Source of the DNA: Taklimakanibacter sp050246735
GTDB taxonomy: Bacteria > Pseudomonadota > Alphaproteobacteria > Rhizobiales > Aestuariivirgaceae
Length of the DNA stretch: 64,000 nucleotides
Direction: 5' to 3'
Assembly: GCA_050246735.1 (NCBI GenBank)
Contig: JBFWVM010000019.1
Span: 1 to 64,000, forward strand
Shown here in pieces: positions 61,667 to 64,000 of this stretch. How positions within the stretch are numbered: the stretch's first letter is position 1; every line of letters starts with the position of its first letter. A program made the position numbers and the translations under genes. The notes under the pieces were generated by a model, which had not been told where the DNA came from, made no database searches, and was given only the letters and a program-made list of their open reading frames with translations.

Positions 61667-62346
61667 GCGAAGCTCTGATGCAGGCCGGTCAGGAAAGCGA
61701 GGCCGGCGAGGACGAGGAGCACTCCCATCGCCTTCTCGACCATGCCGAGATGGCGGGCGAAGCGCTTGAGGAAGGCGAGGAAGGTGCCCACCCCCAGGGC
61801 CGCGAGAAGGAAGGGCACGCCGAGCCCCAGCGAATAGACGGCGAGGAGGACGGCGCCCCGGCCGACGCTCTCCTCGGCCGCCGCCACCGCCAGGATGGTG
61901 GCGAGGACCGGCCCGATGCAGGGCGTCCAGCCGAAGGCGAAGGCAAGCCCCACCGCATAGGCGCCGACGAGGCCTGCCGGCCGGGTCTCCTGCCGGTAGC
62001 GCTTCTCGCGGTTGAGCAGGGCGAAGCGGAAGAGGCCGAGGAAATGCAGCCCCATCAGGATGATGAAGATGCCGGCGAGCCTGGCGAGGAGCGGCAGGTG
62101 CTCGCGGATGAACTGCCCGGCCGCCGAGGCGGTGGCGCCCAGGAGCACGAAGACCGTCGAGAAGCCCAGCACGAAGGCGAGCGCTGCGAGAACCGTGCGG
62201 TTGCGCGAGAGCGTCGTCTTTTCGGTGAGATCGTCGAGCGTGGCGCCGGTGATGAAGCACAGATAGGGCGGCACCAGGGGCAGGACGCAAGGGCTCAGGA
62301 AGCTGAGCAGCCCGCCAAAGAACGCCGTCAGGAAAGTCGCCGCCAC
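61621..62346 (-). CDS. ccdA: CcdA/DsbD-type cytochrome c biogenesis protein
   Basis: This 241-residue inner-membrane protein has six hydrophobic segments and paired Cys at S-P-C-V-L-P and T-P-C-I-G-P, the pair that carries reducing electrons across the membrane in CcdA. It supports cytochrome c maturation or periplasmic thiol reduction. The start is GTG at 62346 with GAGG five bases upstream; the upstream in-frame extension lacks membrane character. Confidence 0.87.
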   Translation of the reverse strand: MAATFLTAFFGGLLSFLSPCVLPLVPPYLCFITGATLDDLTEKTTLSRNRTVLAALAFVLGFSTVFVLLGATASAAGQFIREHLPLLARLAGIFIILMGLHFLGLFRFALLNREKRYRQETRPAGLVGAYAVGLAFAFGWTPCIGPVLATILAVAAAEESVGRGAVLLAVYSLGLGVPFLLAALGVGTFLAFLKRFARHLGMVEKAMGVLLVLAGLAFLTGLHQSFAYWLLETFPVFSTIG

Positions 62347-62540
62347 AAGAACCTCGCACCATGGGCCAGGATGCGGTGCCGGTCTCGCCTGCAGCGGATC
62401 GGGCTCGACACCCTTCGAGGCTCGCTTCGCCAGCACCTCGCGACGAGGGTCGACGCGGCGAGCCCGTGATTCACATCCGGCGCAACTTGGCGTCTGGGCG
62501 CCCTGGGGACAACCCGCCAAAGGCCGCAGGGCATGTCACT

Positions 62541-62583
62541 TTGACTTGACAGGATATCTTTTATGTAATGTTATAACGTTACA
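62541..62583 (+). promoter_or_regulatory. znuA promoter with Zur-like box
   Basis: The palindrome TGTAATGTTATAACGTTACA (62564-62583) has an ATGTTATAAC core typical of alphaproteobacterial Zur boxes; its arms mismatch at one symmetrical pair. TTGACT (62541-62546) and TGTAAT (62564-62569) make a 17-base-spaced promoter whose -10 lies inside the box, as expected for repression by Zur. GGAG (62589-62592) is five bases before the ATG. Confidence 0.7.
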
Positions 62584-62597
62584 CAAAAGGAGTCATC

Positions 62598-63575
62598 ATG
62601 CCCGCGACCGTCCGTCTCGTCCTTGCCGCCGCCTTTGCCGGCGCGCTCGCCACCTCGTGCCTGGCAGCCCCCAGGGTGGTGGCCACCATCAAGCCCATTC
62701 ATTCCATCGCGGCCAATGTGATGGCGGGCGTGGCCGAACCGCATCTGCTGCTCGATGCCGCGATATCCGAGCACACCGCCCAGCTCACCCCGTCGCAGGT
62801 CGAGGCCATGCAGGATGCCGACCTCATCGTCGTGGTGGGCGAGAACCTGGAAGCTTTTCTGGCGAAAGCGCTCGAAAATCCGGAGATCGCGCAGAAGAAG
62901 CTGTTCGAGGCGAGCGAAGTGCACGGCCTCACGCTGCTCCCCGTGCGCAGCGGCGGCCTGTGGGAGCCGCATCATCATGATCATGGCGCGGAGGAGGAAG
63001 GCCATGCCGGGGACGATCACGAAGACAGCGGCCATGACGACCACGATCATGCCCATGGCGGCCATGATCCGCATGTCTGGATGGACCCCGGGAACGCCAA
63101 GGCGATCGCGACCGCGCTGGCCGCGACGCTCGCCGGCATCGATCCGGAGAATGCCGCGAGATACCGTGCCAATGCCGCGAAATTCGCCGCCGATATCGAC
63201 CGGCTCTCGGCCCGGTTCGCCGACGCGGTGAAGCCGGTGCGCGACCGGCGCTATATCGTCTTCCATGACGCCTATCAGTATTTCGAGAACCGTTTCGGCC
63301 TGAGCCCCGCCGGCAGCATCACGGTCAATCCAGAAGTGGCGCCGGGCGCCAGGCGCATCAAGGAGATTCACGACCGCATAGCGCAGACGGGCGCGGTCTG
63401 CGTTTTCGCCGAGCCGCAATTCGAATCGAGATATGTCGAGACCGTCATCGAGGGCACCGGGGCCAGGGCCTCGGTGCTCGACGGCCTTGGCGCTCAGGCC
63501 CCCTCGGGGAGTGAGGCCTATGCCGGCATGATGCGCCGATTTGTGACGGCGCTGACCGCCTGCCTGAAAGGTTGA
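62598..63575 (+). CDS. znuA: Zinc ABC transporter substrate-binding protein
   Basis: This 325-residue periplasmic protein has a signal peptide ending near residue 24, a His/Asp-rich loop (residues 125-159) and the zinc ligands H59, H159 (D-P-H-V-W-M-D-P) and H-D-A-Y near 225, as in ZnuA/cluster A-I binding proteins. The Zur-like box upstream supports zinc-dependent control. No znuB or znuC is in view; they may lie on past the window or elsewhere. Confidence 0.92.
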   Translation: MPATVRLVLAAAFAGALATSCLAAPRVVATIKPIHSIAANVMAGVAEPHLLLDAAISEHTAQLTPSQVEAMQDADLIVVVGENLEAFLAKALENPEIAQKKLFEASEVHGLTLLPVRSGGLWEPHHHDHGAEEEGHAGDDHEDSGHDDHDHAHGGHDPHVWMDPGNAKAIATALAATLAGIDPENAARYRANAAKFAADIDRLSARFADAVKPVRDRRYIVFHDAYQYFENRFGLSPAGSITVNPEVAPGARRIKEIHDRIAQTGAVCVFAEPQFESRYVETVIEGTGARASVLDGLGAQAPSGSEAYAGMMRRFVTALTACLKG

Positions 63576-63662
63576 GCGGGATGACACAGGCGTAACTTCA
63601 CTTTTCTGCCGCATTCCCGCATCATTTCTCAAGCTTCCGGGCGCAAGAGGGATGATCGAGGC

Positions 63663-64000
63663 ATGCGGCGGGTTCGTGTAAGCGCAGCGGCACTGGCCGC
63701 AGCCTTCCTGATTTCGGCGGCGCCGGTTCTTGCCCATCCCCATGTCTGGATCAGCATGCGCTCCGACGTCGTGTTCAACGACAGGGCCGAGATCTCCGGC
63801 ATCGCCGTCGAATGGACCTTCGACGACGGCTATACCCAGATGGCGCTCGACGGTCTCGACACCAATGGCGACGGCGTCTACAGCCAGTCCGAGCTCGAGC
63901 CGCTGACCCAGGAGAACCTGAAGTCGCTCAAGGATTACAACTACTTCATCGTGCCGCGGGTCGACGGCAAGGTCGTCGGCATCACCGAGCCCGCCGAATA
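63663..64000 (+). CDS. DUF1007 family protein, N-terminal part
   Basis: The frame runs off the window end; about 112 residues are seen. A signal peptide (M-R-R-V-R-V-S-A-A-A-L-A...) ends near V-L-A-H, followed by H-P-H-V-W-I, the start of DUF1007. These are periplasmic proteins often next to nickel/cobalt or zinc transport genes, with N-terminal H-P-H that could bind metal. D-T-N-G-D-G-V-Y-S near residue 74 is Ca-binding-like. Placement after znuA fits metal handling. Confidence 0.82.
   Translation, partial: MRRVRVSAAALAAAFLISAAPVLAHPHVWISMRSDVVFNDRAEISGIAVEWTFDDGYTQMALDGLDTNGDGVYSQSELEPLTQENLKSLKDYNYFIVPRVDGKVVGITEPAE

Overview
The window is GC-rich and almost fully coding. It looks like chromosome from an alphaproteobacterium of the order Hyphomicrobiales (Rhizobiales). 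Supporting signs are an Irr-type iron box (ICE) ahead of a ferric-iron transporter, a Zur-type box ahead of znuA, intergenic palindromic repeats carrying the AAAAGTG(G/T)..CCGGTTT core common in this order, REP/BIME elements, and the gene families present (4-hydroxyproline epimerase, a cobalt-type nitrile hydratase set, creatinase). I would not go below order level. No rRNA, tRNA, CRISPR array, prophage or insertion sequence was seen.

Layout. 0-5.6 kb: the end of a tandem-repeat protein, a BIME, then an Irr-box-preceded fbpABC ferric transporter facing a pirin. 5.6-16.3 kb: amidase, metallo-beta-lactamase-fold hydrolase, a minus-strand block of molybdenum hydroxylase (FAD, 2Fe-2S and Mo subunits), MoaD-like protein and NDH-2-like oxidoreductase, then 4-hydroxyproline epimerase, a small monooxygenase-fold protein and threonine aldolase. 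16.3-23.7 kb: a repeat-rich intergenic region and gltB-GST-gltD (glutamate synthase). 23.7-31.8 kb: an eight-gene minus-strand sugar operon with a LacI-HTH/PfkB fusion, ABC importer, second PfkB kinase, eIF2B-like protein and SIS protein. 31.9-41.4 kb: envelope genes (SGNH hydrolase, lytic transglycosylase, galE, galU, outer-membrane beta-barrel, kdsD, NfeD, SPFH) and ferrochelatase. 41.5-50.1 kb: hybrid-free sensor kinase, an atypical ureohydrolase, a fused indolepyruvate:ferredoxin oxidoreductase, rhodanese-ChrB and a frameshifted chrA. 50.2-58.9 kb: creatinase, LysR regulator, a polyamine-type ABC importer, acyl-CoA dehydrogenase and a class-I amidotransferase-type hydrolase. 58.9-64 kb: a broken HTH antitoxin-like gene, HAD dehalogenase, cobalt-type nitrile hydratase operon, CcdA, znuA under a Zur-like box and a DUF1007 gene cut by the window end.

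How the genes fit together. A nitrogen-scavenging theme recurs: nitrile hydratase, amidase, creatinase, ureohydrolase, gamma-glutamyl hydrolase and hydroxyproline epimerase release or process nitrogen compounds, and glutamate synthase assimilates ammonia. Metal homeostasis is a second theme (Irr-linked iron import, Zur-linked zinc import, cobalt nitrile hydratase, chromate genes). The least explained system is the 23.7-31.8 kb operon: two ribokinase-family kinases, one fused to a LacI DNA-binding domain, plus an eIF2B-family protein without the catalytic cysteine of the known sugar-phosphate isomerases. Two genes (chrA and the HTH gene) each carry a net 2-base loss.
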